The position numbers and the translations under genes were made by a program. DNA of 64,000 nucleotides, taken from the NCBI RefSeq assembly GCF_900113835.1, contig NZ_FOQV01000006.1, positions 191,734-255,733 on the forward strand. The letters run 5' to 3'. The notes beneath the pieces are model-generated. The model ran no database searches, was not told where the DNA came from, and saw nothing but the letters and a program-made list of their open reading frames with translations. Below are positions 43,749-52,311 of the stretch, piece after piece (the first letter of the stretch is position 1; every line of letters begins with the position of its first letter). Origin of the DNA: Allobosea sp. OK403 (GTDB taxonomy: Bacteria; Pseudomonadota; Alphaproteobacteria; Rhizobiales; Beijerinckiaceae).

Positions 43749-43957
43749 AGCTCATCGTCAATGGACGCGATCACGATAGCGCGGCGGTGGATCTGCTGGC
43801 GCTCTGGCGGGAGCGCACGGCCGAGCTCGATCTGCCGGGCCCGCAGGGCTTCGCCATCGCGCTGAACGGGATGGTGGTGAAGCAGTCGCAATGGCAGGTC
43901 ACGCGTCTGGCGTCCGGTGACCGCGTCGAAATCATTCGCGCCTTTCAAGGAGGTTGA
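43745..43957 (+). CDS. thiS: Sulfur carrier protein ThiS
   Basis: A 70-residue ubiquitin-fold sulfur carrier that ends in the required Gly-Gly (IIRAFQGG). It delivers sulfur to ThiG for thiazole formation. The start overlaps the thiO stop. Confidence 0.94.
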   Translation: MKLIVNGRDHDSAAVDLLALWRERTAELDLPGPQGFAIALNGMVVKQSQWQVTRLASGDRVEIIRAFQGG

Positions 43958-43958
43958 G

Positions 43959-44735
43959 ATGACCGTTGCGGAACAGCCCTTCATCCTGGCCGGAACGCAA
44001 TTCAGCTCCCGCCTGCTGATCGGGACGGCCGGCTATCCCAACCAGCGCATCATGGTGGATGCGGTCGCCGCCAGCGGCGCGGAGATCGTGACCCTGTCGC
44101 TGCGCCGGATTTCGCTGGCGGGCCATGGCTCCGATACGGCGCAGCTCTTGTCCAGCTACCGCTTCCTGCCCAACACCGCCGGCTGCGAGACGGCGCGTGA
44201 CGCCGTCCTGACCGCGGAGCTCGCTCGCGAGGCGCTTGGAACCAACTGGATCAAGCTCGAAGTCATCGGCGACCGCGAGACGCTCTATCCCGATGTCGGG
44301 GAGTTGCTGGAGGCGACGCGCCAGCTGGTCGAGATGGGCTTCGTCGTGCTGCCCTATTGCAATGACGATCCGGTGGTTTGCGCGCGTCTCGCCGATCTCG
44401 GCGCAGCCGCCGTGATGCCGATGGGCTCGCTGATCGGCTCCGGCATGGGGGTCGCCAACCCTGCCAATCTCGAACTGATCTGCGCGCGCTCGGCCGTTCC
44501 CGTGATCGTCGATGCCGGGCTGGGCACGGCGTCGGACGCCGCCATCGCGATGGAATGCGGCGCGAGCGCCGTGCTGCTCAACACCGCGATCGCCAGGGCG
44601 AACGATCCGGTTCGGATGGCGCGCGCCATGCGCCACGCCGTCGCGGCCGGCTGGAATGCGCGCGGGGCAGGTCGCATTCCGCGCCGCGGCCGCGCCGAGG
44701 CGTCGAGCCCCCAGCTCGGGCTCGTCGGTTCGTGA
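43959..44735 (+). CDS. thiG: Thiazole synthase
   Basis: A 258-residue TIM-barrel enzyme that builds the thiazole phosphate moiety of thiamin from dehydroglycine, ThiS-thiocarboxylate and deoxyxylulose phosphate. The Schiff-base lysine is in NWIKLEVIGD. PMGSLIGSGMGVANP and VDAGLGTASDAAIAMECGAS are family hallmarks. AAGGAGG lies six bases before the ATG. The thiE and thiC genes that often follow are not in this window. The stop codon sits in the loop of a strong hairpin. Confidence 0.95.
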   Translation: MTVAEQPFILAGTQFSSRLLIGTAGYPNQRIMVDAVAASGAEIVTLSLRRISLAGHGSDTAQLLSSYRFLPNTAGCETARDAVLTAELAREALGTNWIKLEVIGDRETLYPDVGELLEATRQLVEMGFVVLPYCNDDPVVCARLADLGAAAVMPMGSLIGSGMGVANPANLELICARSAVPVIVDAGLGTASDAAIAMECGASAVLLNTAIARANDPVRMARAMRHAVAAGWNARGAGRIPRRGRAEASSPQLGLVGS

Positions 44736-44758
44736 TCGTTCCGGCGACGAGCCCGAGC
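44714..44758. terminator. Hairpin between convergent thiG and serine-hydrolase genes
   Basis: Perfect 14-bp stem (GCTCGGGCTCGTCG and its complement) with a 17-base loop that contains the thiG stop codon. There is no T run on either side. It probably limits read-through from both directions. Confidence 0.5.
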
Positions 44759-44774
44759 CAAGGCGGCAAAAGTG

Positions 44775-46163
44775 CTAGGCTTTGCCGCTCTGGTAGCGCG
44801 CGAGCATCTCGGCTTTCAGCGCTGCCTCCGAGACGACATGCGAGCCGCCGAGCCAGACCGACTCGATGCGGCCTGTATCGTCGCGCACCAGCCGCGCCGT
44901 TTCGCCGGGGCTGTTGAAGGAGGAGGCTTTGATGATGCGGCCGCGATCGGGCGCTTCGATCGCGATCTCTCCGGCATCGAGGAACGGGCTGAACAGCGTC
45001 GGGTTGGCAACCAGTACCTTGTCGGCGAAGGGCACGAGGTCGCCGGGATTCCAGATCGTCCACCAGCGGCCGGCCCATTCCTTGGTCGCGGCCGAGGGTG
45101 CGCCGAGCTCCTGGAAGCGCTTGAGAATCTGGACGATGCCGTCGAGCCAGGGATGGGCGAGGCCGTCGATGGCGTTGGTCAGCACGGAGATCGTCAGATC
45201 CTGCTCCGGCAGGACAATGGTGCGGGTGATGAAGCCCTGGAAGCCGCCGGAATGGCCGAACCAGGCCCAGTCGCCCTCGCCACCGGAGATGGTGCCGAGC
45301 CCGTAATGGCGACCGAGGCTGCTTTCCTCGTCGGTCCAGAGCCGGCGACTCATCTCGCGGCGATTGAGGGGGGAGAGGATGCTGCGCTCGGCCTTTGGCG
45401 AGAGCTGCGCGAAATAGCGCGCGACATCGGCGGCCGTGGCGACGAAGCCGGCTGCCGAAATCATCGCCTGGCAAGGGTTGTCGCCGGGTACGACGACGCG
45501 ATGTCCGAGCGGCCATTTCGGGCTGTGTCCCCGGGCCATCGGGCCGGTCCAGAGGCCGATATCGGGCCTGGTTTCGGCAAGCCCGACTGCTGCTACGACC
45601 TCCCTGGCGATCCAGTCGGCATAGGGCTCGCCCGTCACCGCCTCGATCACCAGGCCGAGCAGGCCGAAGCCGTGATTGGAATATTTGAGGCGCTGCGAGG
45701 CGGGCAGGATGGGCGGCAATGCCAGGTCGGCGAGCAGTTCGGCTTTGTCACAATAGGGCTTGCGGTCGAAGAACTGGCCGTTGTCAGGGCCGTCGCGCGT
45801 CAGGCCGGCGCTGTTGGAGAGGAGCTGCGCCAGCGTCACCGTCGCGACCTCGGGATGGAGGCCGGGCACGAAGCTGCCCGCCTTGTCGTCGAGGCGAAGG
45901 CGGCCGGCTTCGACCAGGCGCAGGATGCCGGCGGAGGTGAAGCTCTTCGAGTGCGAGGCGATGCGGAAGCCGTGGCGCGGCGTCAGCGCCTCGCCGGTGG
46001 CGATATCCGCCTTGCCGAAGGCGGCTTCCAGAACGATCTCCTGTCCGTTGGCTATGGCGATGGAGCAGCCCGGCTGGTCGTGATGGCGAAGCTGGAATTC
46101 GAGCCAGCTGGAGACATAGGCGAGGGCGGCAGGCAGCCACGGCGTCATGGGGAGATCCATCAT
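44775..46163 (-). CDS. Serine hydrolase, class C beta-lactamase-related
   Basis: A 462-residue protein of the beta-lactamase/D-aminopeptidase family. The SxxK nucleophile motif is S70-H-S-K73, the YxN motif is YSN in LKYSNHGFGLLG, and the C-terminal third is an extra domain of about 100 residues. No clear signal peptide is present, so it is probably cytoplasmic and acts as an esterase or peptidase. The start is an ATG in the tandem ATGATG. A relic of a related gene's 3' end lies at 42017-42240. Confidence 0.88.
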   Translation of the reverse strand: MMDLPMTPWLPAALAYVSSWLEFQLRHHDQPGCSIAIANGQEIVLEAAFGKADIATGEALTPRHGFRIASHSKSFTSAGILRLVEAGRLRLDDKAGSFVPGLHPEVATVTLAQLLSNSAGLTRDGPDNGQFFDRKPYCDKAELLADLALPPILPASQRLKYSNHGFGLLGLVIEAVTGEPYADWIAREVVAAVGLAETRPDIGLWTGPMARGHSPKWPLGHRVVVPGDNPCQAMISAAGFVATAADVARYFAQLSPKAERSILSPLNRREMSRRLWTDEESSLGRHYGLGTISGGEGDWAWFGHSGGFQGFITRTIVLPEQDLTISVLTNAIDGLAHPWLDGIVQILKRFQELGAPSAATKEWAGRWWTIWNPGDLVPFADKVLVANPTLFSPFLDAGEIAIEAPDRGRIIKASSFNSPGETARLVRDDTGRIESVWLGGSHVVSEAALKAEMLARYQSGKA

Positions 46164-46359
46164 GAGCGAAGGGAGTGCCCACTATTGCAGATCGCGCCGG
46201 CGCGTGCAGGCGCCGGGCGACGGTGGCCATGCGGGAATGGGAGGGCGGCACTCGCGATGACGAGCAGGGGAGCCGTCGATCTGCGGCTCCACAGCCTTCC
46301 GGCTTGCCCTTCCGGCCCCGCCATGGCATCCGTCCCGGCAACCGATAAGGACCGATACC

Positions 46360-46572
46360 GTGGACAAGACAGAACTCGCCAAGCTCGAAGGCTACCTGCG
46401 CCGCACCTTCGCCAACCATGCGATCAGCGTGCGGGCGCGCATGAAGAAGAACGATTCAGCCGAAGTTTATCTGGCCGAGGAGTTCATCGGCATCATCCAT
46501 GTCGATGACGAGGACGGCGATCGCTCGTTCAACTTCACCATGGCAATCCTCGACGTCGATCTCGAGGACTGA
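46360..46572 (+). CDS. DUF3126 family protein
   Basis: A 70-residue acidic protein (MDKTELAKLEGYLRRTFANH, then EVYLAEEFIGIIHVDDEDGD) that matches DUF3126, a small conserved family of alphaproteobacteria without known function. The start is a GTG at 46360 with ATAAGGA nine bases upstream. No membrane segment is present. Confidence 0.88.
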   Translation: MDKTELAKLEGYLRRTFANHAISVRARMKKNDSAEVYLAEEFIGIIHVDDEDGDRSFNFTMAILDVDLED

Positions 46573-46735
46573 GCCGCCGGCCCCGAAGCGCTACTCCGGA
46601 GGCCGTCTGACGCGGTTTTCTGCGCTTCCGGTGCTCACGGACGAAAAGTCCGCTCCGCTCCGGTTCTCGAAATCCGCGCCAGCCGACTCACCGGAGCGCA
46701 CCTCGAGACCGGCTTGCGGCGTGCCTAAAAAGTGC

Positions 46736-47452
46736 TCAGCGCAGCATGCCGTCGATGGTGCGGCGGACGCCGCCGATCATCAGCTCCCAATCGGCGATGA
46801 TCCGGCGCGGGAAGCGGATGTTGACGTCGATGCCGCGGTGGCGAAACGTCACCCGGCAGAGCTCGTCGAGCGAGGCGCCTGCTGCGGTGTCGAGCGGGCA
46901 GCGCGCCGCGAAGCCGCGCCCGTCGGGCACGGAGACATAGAGTTCGTCGCCCTCATAGGGCGAGCCTTTGCGGAAGCCGCGCACCACGAGCCCACCGGGA
47001 TTGGACCAGACTGTCGGCGTCAGGAAACGGGCATAGACGGCAAGTTGCGTCGCCGGCTCGTTGACCTTGTCGGGCGGGCTCAGCGTCACCAGCAGTCGGG
47101 TGCGGTTCTGGGCCGGGCCGAGATCGGGCCAGCCCAGCCTGAGGCGCACCATGCCGACGAGGCGGCTCGAATCATCGGCCTCGGCGCCGGTCAGGTCCTG
47201 CGGCACCATCAGCACGCTGTCGCCGATGCGGGCGGGCTGGAGCGTCGTCCCCGTCTCGCGTCCCCTATGAGTGGCGTAGAGGCCAAGGCCGGTCGCAGCC
47301 GCGCCAAGCAGCATGATTGCGAAGGCGGCCTTCACCAGTGCGGAATCGGCGCGCGGCAGCGGCGGCGGAGGCCGCCTCAGGCGCGAGCGGACCATGGCCG
47401 CGAGATCGGCGGCCAATTGGGCGGAATGCTCTTGGGACAGGAACGCGGTCAC
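46736..47452 (-). CDS. Membrane-anchored hypothetical protein
   Basis: A 238-residue protein. A cytoplasmic basic N-terminus (MVRSRLRRPPPPLPRADS) leads to one transmembrane helix (AAFAIMLLGAAATGLGLYAT). A periplasmic domain of about 170 residues follows, with strand-rich segments (TRLLVTLSPPDKVNEPATQL; RCPLDTAAGASLDELCRVTF) and two cysteines that may pair. No family is recognised. The start is a GTG at 47452. Confidence 0.75.
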   Translation of the reverse strand: MTAFLSQEHSAQLAADLAAMVRSRLRRPPPPLPRADSALVKAAFAIMLLGAAATGLGLYATHRGRETGTTLQPARIGDSVLMVPQDLTGAEADDSSRLVGMVRLRLGWPDLGPAQNRTRLLVTLSPPDKVNEPATQLAVYARFLTPTVWSNPGGLVVRGFRKGSPYEGDELYVSVPDGRGFAARCPLDTAAGASLDELCRVTFRHRGIDVNIRFPRRIIADWELMIGGVRRTIDGMLR

Positions 47453-47690
47453 GTGCGGGGCCTTCTGAGCCTGACGCCGGAAAGCTGGGACAGGTTTCCG
47501 GACGACATCGTGCTCTCCCTGACGGGAGACGGATGGATCGATGAGGTTCAGTGAAGCAGAGGCCGCTTAAGGGAGCGTAAACCATGATCGCGCGGGCGGC
47601 GGCGCGTTGCTGGGCGCGCGAGTGACGTGGCGGCGGCCGGTTAACCATTGCTTATGAGTTTTCTTCACAGTTCGTAAACCATGCGCCAAG

Positions 47691-48050
47691 GTGGAAGGGT
47701 CCGGTTCGGAGTGCCCGCCCTTGTCGATCGAGCCCGCTGCCTATGATGCGCTGCAGGCGCTGTTCATCGGCTTCGCCTTTGCCGGTTTGCTTGCCAGCGC
47801 GTTCGAGTTGTTCACGACGCAGCGCGCCGATTTCCGCTTGCTGCAGGCCGGTGGATTGGCGGCGGTCGCGAGCGTTCCCGTTGTCGTCTTCAGCGCACCC
47901 TTCCTGATCCTGCGCAACACCGTGCGCGGCCGACGTATCGAGGGGCGGCCCTTCATCTTCGTCATGCTGGCGAGCATGATCGCCTCGCTCTGGAGCATGG
48001 CCTCGGGACGCGTGGTGCTCGACCTGCTGCATCTTCTCGGCGGCGCTTGA
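47691..48050 (+). CDS. Membrane protein of unknown function
   Basis: Up to 119 residues with three hydrophobic helices (ALFIGFAFAGLLASAFELF; LAAVASVPVVVFSAPFLIL; FIFVMLASMIASLWSMA). The conserved-looking loop between them is RNTVRGRRIEGRPF. The start may be the GTG at 47691 or, more likely, the TTG at 47721, which has GGAG upstream. It stops just before the carbonic-anhydrase-like gene and may share its transcript. Confidence 0.7.
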   Translation: MEGSGSECPPLSIEPAAYDALQALFIGFAFAGLLASAFELFTTQRADFRLLQAGGLAAVASVPVVVFSAPFLILRNTVRGRRIEGRPFIFVMLASMIASLWSMASGRVVLDLLHLLGGA

Positions 48051-48124
48051 CGGAAGGCTGGCCGGGCCTGCAATCCTGCATGCAGATCCTGCCTGCATGG
48101 CAGGTCCTGGAAGGATATTGGCCC

Positions 48125-48655
48125 ATGGCGCTCTACTCGCTTGACGGAACCGCCCCGGAAACCCCGCCCGAAGGTGACTGGTGGCTCGCACCCGAGGCGC
48201 ATCTGATCGGCCGGGTCAGGATCGGCGCCGAGGTCGGCATCTGGTTCGGCGCGGTCTTGCGCGGCGACAATGAATGGATCGAGATCGGCGCGGGCAGCAA
48301 TATCCAGGAAGGCTGCGTGCTGCACACCGATATGGGTTTTCCGCTGCGTGTTGGCGCAGGCTGCACGATTGGCCATCGCGCCATCCTGCATGGCTGCATC
48401 ATCGGCGAGAACAGCCTGGTGGGCATGGGGGCGACGGTGCTGAACGGCGCCAGGATCGGCACCAACTGCCTCGTCGGCGCCAATGCGCTGGTAACGGAAG
48501 GCAAGGAGTTTCCCGACAATTCGCTGATTGTCGGCTCGCCGGCGCGGGCTGTTAGGACGCTCGATGCGGCGGCCGCTGCCGGCATCACCGCCTCGGCGCG
48601 GGGCTATGTCGCGCGCTGGAAGCAGTTCGCGGCCGGGCTGCAACGCCTCGGCTGA
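48125..48655 (+). CDS. Gamma carbonic anhydrase family protein
   Basis: A 176-residue left-handed beta-helix protein of the YrdA/CaiE/PaaY type. Repeating hexapeptides run through ADVGIW-like turns (WFGAVLRGDNEWIEIGAGSN), and the metal-binding histidines occur in VLHTDMGFP, TIGHRAILHGC. Such trimers bind zinc or iron; some hydrate CO2, and others are thioesterases. The ATG has GGAAGGA upstream. Confidence 0.92.
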   Translation: MALYSLDGTAPETPPEGDWWLAPEAHLIGRVRIGAEVGIWFGAVLRGDNEWIEIGAGSNIQEGCVLHTDMGFPLRVGAGCTIGHRAILHGCIIGENSLVGMGATVLNGARIGTNCLVGANALVTEGKEFPDNSLIVGSPARAVRTLDAAAAAGITASARGYVARWKQFAAGLQRLG

Positions 48656-48706
48656 GCCGGATGATCCCATCTGAGATCAGAATCCGTCTCTGATCCAAGG
48701 GTGAGG

Positions 48707-48799
48707 CCAGGATGCGAATAGCCGGCGCCCGGTTCTTCGCATTCTGCTCTGAGCCCGAAAAAGGATCGGGCCGGTTCCCCGGGGAAGAGGAACCGGCCC
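48707..48799. repeat. Degenerate type B repeat plus GC hairpin
   Basis: A degraded type B copy (GGATGCGAATAGCCGGCGCC then TTCGCATTCTGCTCTGAG, 48707-48753) follows a GATCAGAATCCGTCTCTGAT box seen also near 16830. A separate 11-bp hairpin, GGGCCGGTTCC (48768-48778) with its complement (48789-48799), may end the carbonic-anhydrase-like transcript. Confidence 0.6.
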
Positions 48800-48947
48800 T
48801 ATGGCGAAACCCAGTCTTGGGGGACGGGTGGGGACGTGACCGAGCCTCGCCGTCAGATGGGAGACCAACTGCGGTGCAAGGCCGCAAGCGAGTCTCCAAG
48901 AGGGTGTTGCAGCGCCCGCAGCAGGGCGCTCGCGTGATGAACGGGTG

Positions 48948-49580
48948 TCAGCGCACCGAGGCGACGGTCGGCGTCTGGGCGCCGCCGAGCGAGGTCCAGC
49001 CCGTCTGGTACTGGGATTCGCGCTTCACATAGACATAGCCCGTCTGGTTCCAGGGCAGGATGGCGTTGCGCTTGTTGTCGAGAATGAAGTCGCCGCGATC
49101 GGTGCGGATCATCAGCACGGCATGGCCGGCGTTCTCCTCGTCGATCACGACCGTCATCAGCATGGCGCGGCGCGGAATGCCGGCCTCGGCCAGGCGCTTG
49201 CGCTTCAGCAGTGCATAGTCCTCGCAGTCGCCCTTGCCGTCATCGGGGATGTCCCAGTGGTCGACGACGCCCCAATGCTCCTGATCGGTCACCGGCTCGA
49301 TCTCGCGATTGATCTTGCCGTTGACCGCAACGACGGTCTTCCACAGCTTCGCCGTCATCTCGACGCGCTCGGGCTCGCTGGTGTTGACCCGGCATTCCGA
49401 CGGCACGCGCTTGCAGAAGTCGGTCCAGGCATAGGGCGCACGCGCCTCGCCCGAGGCAGAAATCGGCAGGCTCGCGACCGGAATGCCGCCGGGCGACTGG
49501 GCCTTAACCTGCGTCGCGCCGGTGCCAATGACCAGAGCGACCAGCGCCGATCCGATAAAGTTGCGGTGAATTGAAAGCAT
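48948..49580 (-). CDS. Transglutaminase-like cysteine protease (BTLCP)
   Basis: A 210-residue exported protein of the bacterial transglutaminase-like cysteine proteinase family (DUF920). The signal peptide is at 1-27 (SALVALVIGTGATQVKA). The catalytic Cys is in KGDCEDYALLKRKRL, the His in GHAVLMI and the Asp in FILDNKRN. LapG, a relative, cleaves a surface adhesin under c-di-GMP control; whether that applies here is unknown. The ATG follows AAAGGGGA. A tandem-PilZ gene lies 1.1 kb away. Confidence 0.9.
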   Translation of the reverse strand: MLSIHRNFIGSALVALVIGTGATQVKAQSPGGIPVASLPISASGEARAPYAWTDFCKRVPSECRVNTSEPERVEMTAKLWKTVVAVNGKINREIEPVTDQEHWGVVDHWDIPDDGKGDCEDYALLKRKRLAEAGIPRRAMLMTVVIDEENAGHAVLMIRTDRGDFILDNKRNAILPWNQTGYVYVKRESQYQTGWTSLGGAQTPTVASVR

Positions 49581-49865
49581 GATGTCCCCTTTCCTTGTCC
49601 CGGGGATGACCATGCTCAGTGCGGATGGATTTCGATTGAAATGAAAACAAGCAAATTTATGTATTTCGCCGTTCCGGGCTTGGTATGAAAGTCAGTATAA
49701 ATCGACCCAAAATGGGAAGGTAAGAAATGTGAGCGCTGGCTTTAGCGCGCATTAACTATGAGATGCCCGCTAACGCATCCAGGTTTGATTAACTTTAGCG
49801 AAGTGTTTCGCGGATGCCGGTTCCGCCATGGCGCTTGCCTGCCGATCGGGAGCTGATGTCGCCGA

Positions 49866-50522
49866 TCAGCGCGCTTCAGCGCCCGGAGCGAGGCAGAGAC
49901 CGGCGACGATCTCGTCGAGATGCCTGAACAGGGAGGCCGGCCGCTGCGCCTGCAGTGCGTCGGCGTTGGTGAAGCCCCAGGCGACGGCGCCGAAGGCCAT
50001 GCCGGCCTCGCGGGCGGCCTCGGCATCCCTGATCTCGTCGCCGATGCAGATGCATTGCCGATGCGGGATGTGGGCCTCCTTCGCCAGCCGCCTGAACTTC
50101 GTCGCCTTGCCGAACAAACCCGCTCCGCAGGCATAATGCGTGATCAAGGCCGCGGTCTCGGGCCCCAATGTGCGCCGGATATTGCGCTCGGAGTTGGAGC
50201 TCGCGATGGCGAGCACATAGCCCTCCTGCTTCAGCCTGAGCAGCATGGCGTGAATGCCGTCGAAGAGCGGGATCTGCTCGCTGTCGCGGGCGGCAAGGCT
50301 ACGGATATGGCGGGCAATGAAGGGCAGCTTCCAGCTCGCAACGCCAAGATGGGCAATGACCTGCCGCGCGCTCTGGCCTCTCAGCGTATCGACCTCATGC
50401 GCCGCGACGCGACGAAAGCGGTAACGATCGGCGACGCCGTTCATCACCCCCACGAACCAGGGGTAGGTGTCGGCGAGGGTTCCGTCGAAGTCGAAGATGA
50501 TGAGTCGATAGGCGGTGACCAA
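49866..50522 (-). CDS. HAD family hydrolase
   Basis: A 218-residue HAD phosphatase of the phosphoglycolate-phosphatase type. Motif I is IIFDFDGTLADTYPWF, motif II is AIASSN, the motif III lysine is in FGKATKF, and motif IV is CIGDEIRDAEAA. A cap domain of about 65 residues follows motif I. The start is a TTG, because no upstream ATG or GTG exists in the frame and the next internal Met falls after motif I. Substrate unknown. Confidence 0.88.
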   Translation of the reverse strand: MVTAYRLIIFDFDGTLADTYPWFVGVMNGVADRYRFRRVAAHEVDTLRGQSARQVIAHLGVASWKLPFIARHIRSLAARDSEQIPLFDGIHAMLLRLKQEGYVLAIASSNSERNIRRTLGPETAALITHYACGAGLFGKATKFRRLAKEAHIPHRQCICIGDEIRDAEAAREAGMAFGAVAWGFTNADALQAQRPASLFRHLDEIVAGLCLAPGAEAR

Positions 50523-50664
50523 GGCGTCGCGGCGTCCCAGTGATACGGGTCACTGCTTTGGTCGTAGTCTGCGCGTCGCGCAAGAGCCGGCTATGCAGTT
50601 TGCCGCCGAGGCGTGGCCGTGGAACGCGCTGTTCAGGCTGCGGCCCGCACCGGGGCGCTGTGTT

Positions 50665-51279
50665 CTAGAGCTCGAGATTCTCGTCGAGCAGGTCCGCCGA
50701 GAGCGGGAAGCGGAATTCGGCGGCAAAACCGCCGTCGAAGCGGCGCACGATCTTGGCGGGCGTCGAACCGATCTTCACCGGCATGCCCATGGGCAGATCG
50801 AGATCGGTCGAGAAGGCCGTGCCCGACAGCGAGATGTCGATGATGCGCACGACATGCTCGATGCCGTCCTCCATCGTCAGGATCGAGCGCGGATTGCGCG
50901 GCACGATGCGCTCGTGGCGGCGATCTTCGGGCAGGCCCAATTCGTCGCGATTGGCGAGCCAGGTGAGCTGGGCGGTGAATTTCTCGCGTTTACGGCTGGT
51001 TGCGGTGATGGTCATCGCGAAGCCCTCCATCGTGGTGCGTACGGCGACGCCCTCGATGCGGCCGAGATGCTCCAGATAGACGATGACGCGATCACCCGGC
51101 GCCGCCTTGGCTGGCGCGGCAAGATGCAGGCCTCCGGGCGAGATGTCGACCGACTGGCAGGGGTATTCCATGCGGTTGGGCAGCATGTAGCGACCCAGCA
51201 GAACGACCTTCATACGATAGTGCCGCCTGCGCTCGGCAGCACGGGAGACCGTACGGGGCGTTTGCAATGCGCTCAACAT
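50665..51279 (-). CDS. Tandem PilZ-domain protein
   Basis: A 204-residue protein with two PilZ domains, at about 18-95 and 118-195. Each shows the c-di-GMP signature: RRRHYR with DISPGG in the first, and RRHER with DISLSG in the second. It should bind cyclic di-GMP and act as a soluble effector. It shares the neighbourhood with a BTLCP protease, and with a GGDEF-EAL gene some 37 kb upstream. The ATG is at 51279, one codon after a TTG. Confidence 0.93.
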   Translation of the reverse strand: MLSALQTPRTVSRAAERRRHYRMKVVLLGRYMLPNRMEYPCQSVDISPGGLHLAAPAKAAPGDRVIVYLEHLGRIEGVAVRTTMEGFAMTITATSRKREKFTAQLTWLANRDELGLPEDRRHERIVPRNPRSILTMEDGIEHVVRIIDISLSGTAFSTDLDLPMGMPVKIGSTPAKIVRRFDGGFAAEFRFPLSADLLDENLEL

Positions 51280-51342
51280 CAATGGGACCAGCCTGATTCC
51301 GGCTGACCCTAGTCGCGTTCGGGTTAACGCTTGGTTAGGCTT

Positions 51343-51915
51343 TCAGAGTCTGCCGCCGGGAAGGACCATCAATTTTGGCGGCCCCGCGCGCATCGGCGGC
51401 TCTGAGGCGCGCTGGGATGGAACGGGCGGCCAGAGCATGCGCAGCGAGATCATGCGCATCGCGGCCAATGTGTCGAGGCCGAGCCAGGCGGGCGTGACCG
51501 CCGGCGACAGCGCGCCCAGCACGCGCGCATGGGTCCGGCCGCGATAGCGCAGGGGCAGCAGCAAAAGTTCGAGATAGACCGGTGCGCCGGTCTTCGTCTC
51601 ACCCGAGAGTCCGGCGACGGCGCCAGCCGTCTCGTCCATCACGGTCTGGACGAGACGGCGCATCTCGCCTTGCGATTCGACATCGGGCCACAGCGCGGTG
51701 AAGGCGCGGCCGCGCAGTTCGTTGCCGATGAGGGCGCAGAGCCGCGTCCCCGCCAGCCGGAAAACCGGGCCGATCGGTTCGTTTTCCAGCACGAAGGTAT
51801 CGGCCAGCGCATGTCGCAGCGCGCCGGGTTCGATCTCGCCACGTTCGGGGGCGGCGCGGTCGCCGCGCAACGCGTCCCAATATTCGTGGACCAGTCGGGT
51901 GCTCGTATTCTTCAT
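51343..51915 (-). CDS. PAS_5-family protein
   Basis: A 190-residue soluble protein with one PAS-like domain at about 15-145 (FVLENEPIGPVFRLAGTRLC; YLELLLLPLRYRGRTHARVL). The alphaproteobacterial PAS_5 family is often found beside motility or cell-surface regulators. No output domain is attached; the C-terminal 40 residues are proline-rich. Start ATG at 51915. It lies just upstream of, and in line with, the tandem-PilZ gene (64 bases). Confidence 0.85.
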   Translation of the reverse strand: MKNTSTRLVHEYWDALRGDRAAPERGEIEPGALRHALADTFVLENEPIGPVFRLAGTRLCALIGNELRGRAFTALWPDVESQGEMRRLVQTVMDETAGAVAGLSGETKTGAPVYLELLLLPLRYRGRTHARVLGALSPAVTPAWLGLDTLAAMRMISLRMLWPPVPSQRASEPPMRAGPPKLMVLPGGRL

Positions 51916-52136
51916 TGCGCGTCCAATGCTGCCTGTCGTCCCCCTCCGGCACGGCTTGCGTGCCGCGATGGGCCACAAGCGTCAGGAGGAAGGACAATCG
52001 GGTCCTCACGGGAATCGAGGACGCAGTCGGCATGCCGTCTTGCCATGCCGGGGGCGGGGCGGCCTGCGCAGGGGTCGGTTAAGGTTAATGAAAGCTTAGG
52101 ATTGTGGATAACTCGTTAGAATGTATCATAAATTTT

Positions 52137-52240
52137 AACGGCTCCGCGGGGGCGGAGGGGAAGTGACCCCGGCGCAGGCTTTAACGGCCTGCACCGGTCG
52201 CAGCCTGGAGGAGGGAGAGCCGCGAGGCTCTCCCTTTTTT
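52137..52240 (+). ncRNA. Candidate small RNA with own promoter and terminator
   Basis: A short unit with no protein-coding content. A promoter-like TTGTGG (52102-52107), a 16-base spacer and TATCAT (52124-52129) precede it. It has three stems: CTCCGC/GCGGAG (52142-52157), CCGG..GCAGGC/GCCTGC..CCGG (52169-52197), and a 9-bp terminator GGGAGAGCC/GGCTCTCCC (52213-52234) followed by six T. No plus-strand gene lies upstream. It would make a transcript of about 105 bases. Confidence 0.7.
52213..52240 (+). terminator. Rho-independent terminator of the candidate sRNA
   Basis: Stem GGGAGAGCC and GGCTCTCCC with GCGA tetraloop, followed directly by TTTTTT. It is one of the clearest intrinsic terminators in the window. 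Confidence 0.92.
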
Positions 52241-52311
52241 ATGTCTCCGGGCGTTCGCGTTTACGTGCGCAGGCTTGCGTCGGCCTGCGCCATCGGCAAG
52301 GGTTGGCCTGC

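Noticed and set aside
44772..46508. 578-codon plus-strand frame opposite the serine hydrolase
   Set aside because: Antisense of the hydrolase with low-complexity sequence.
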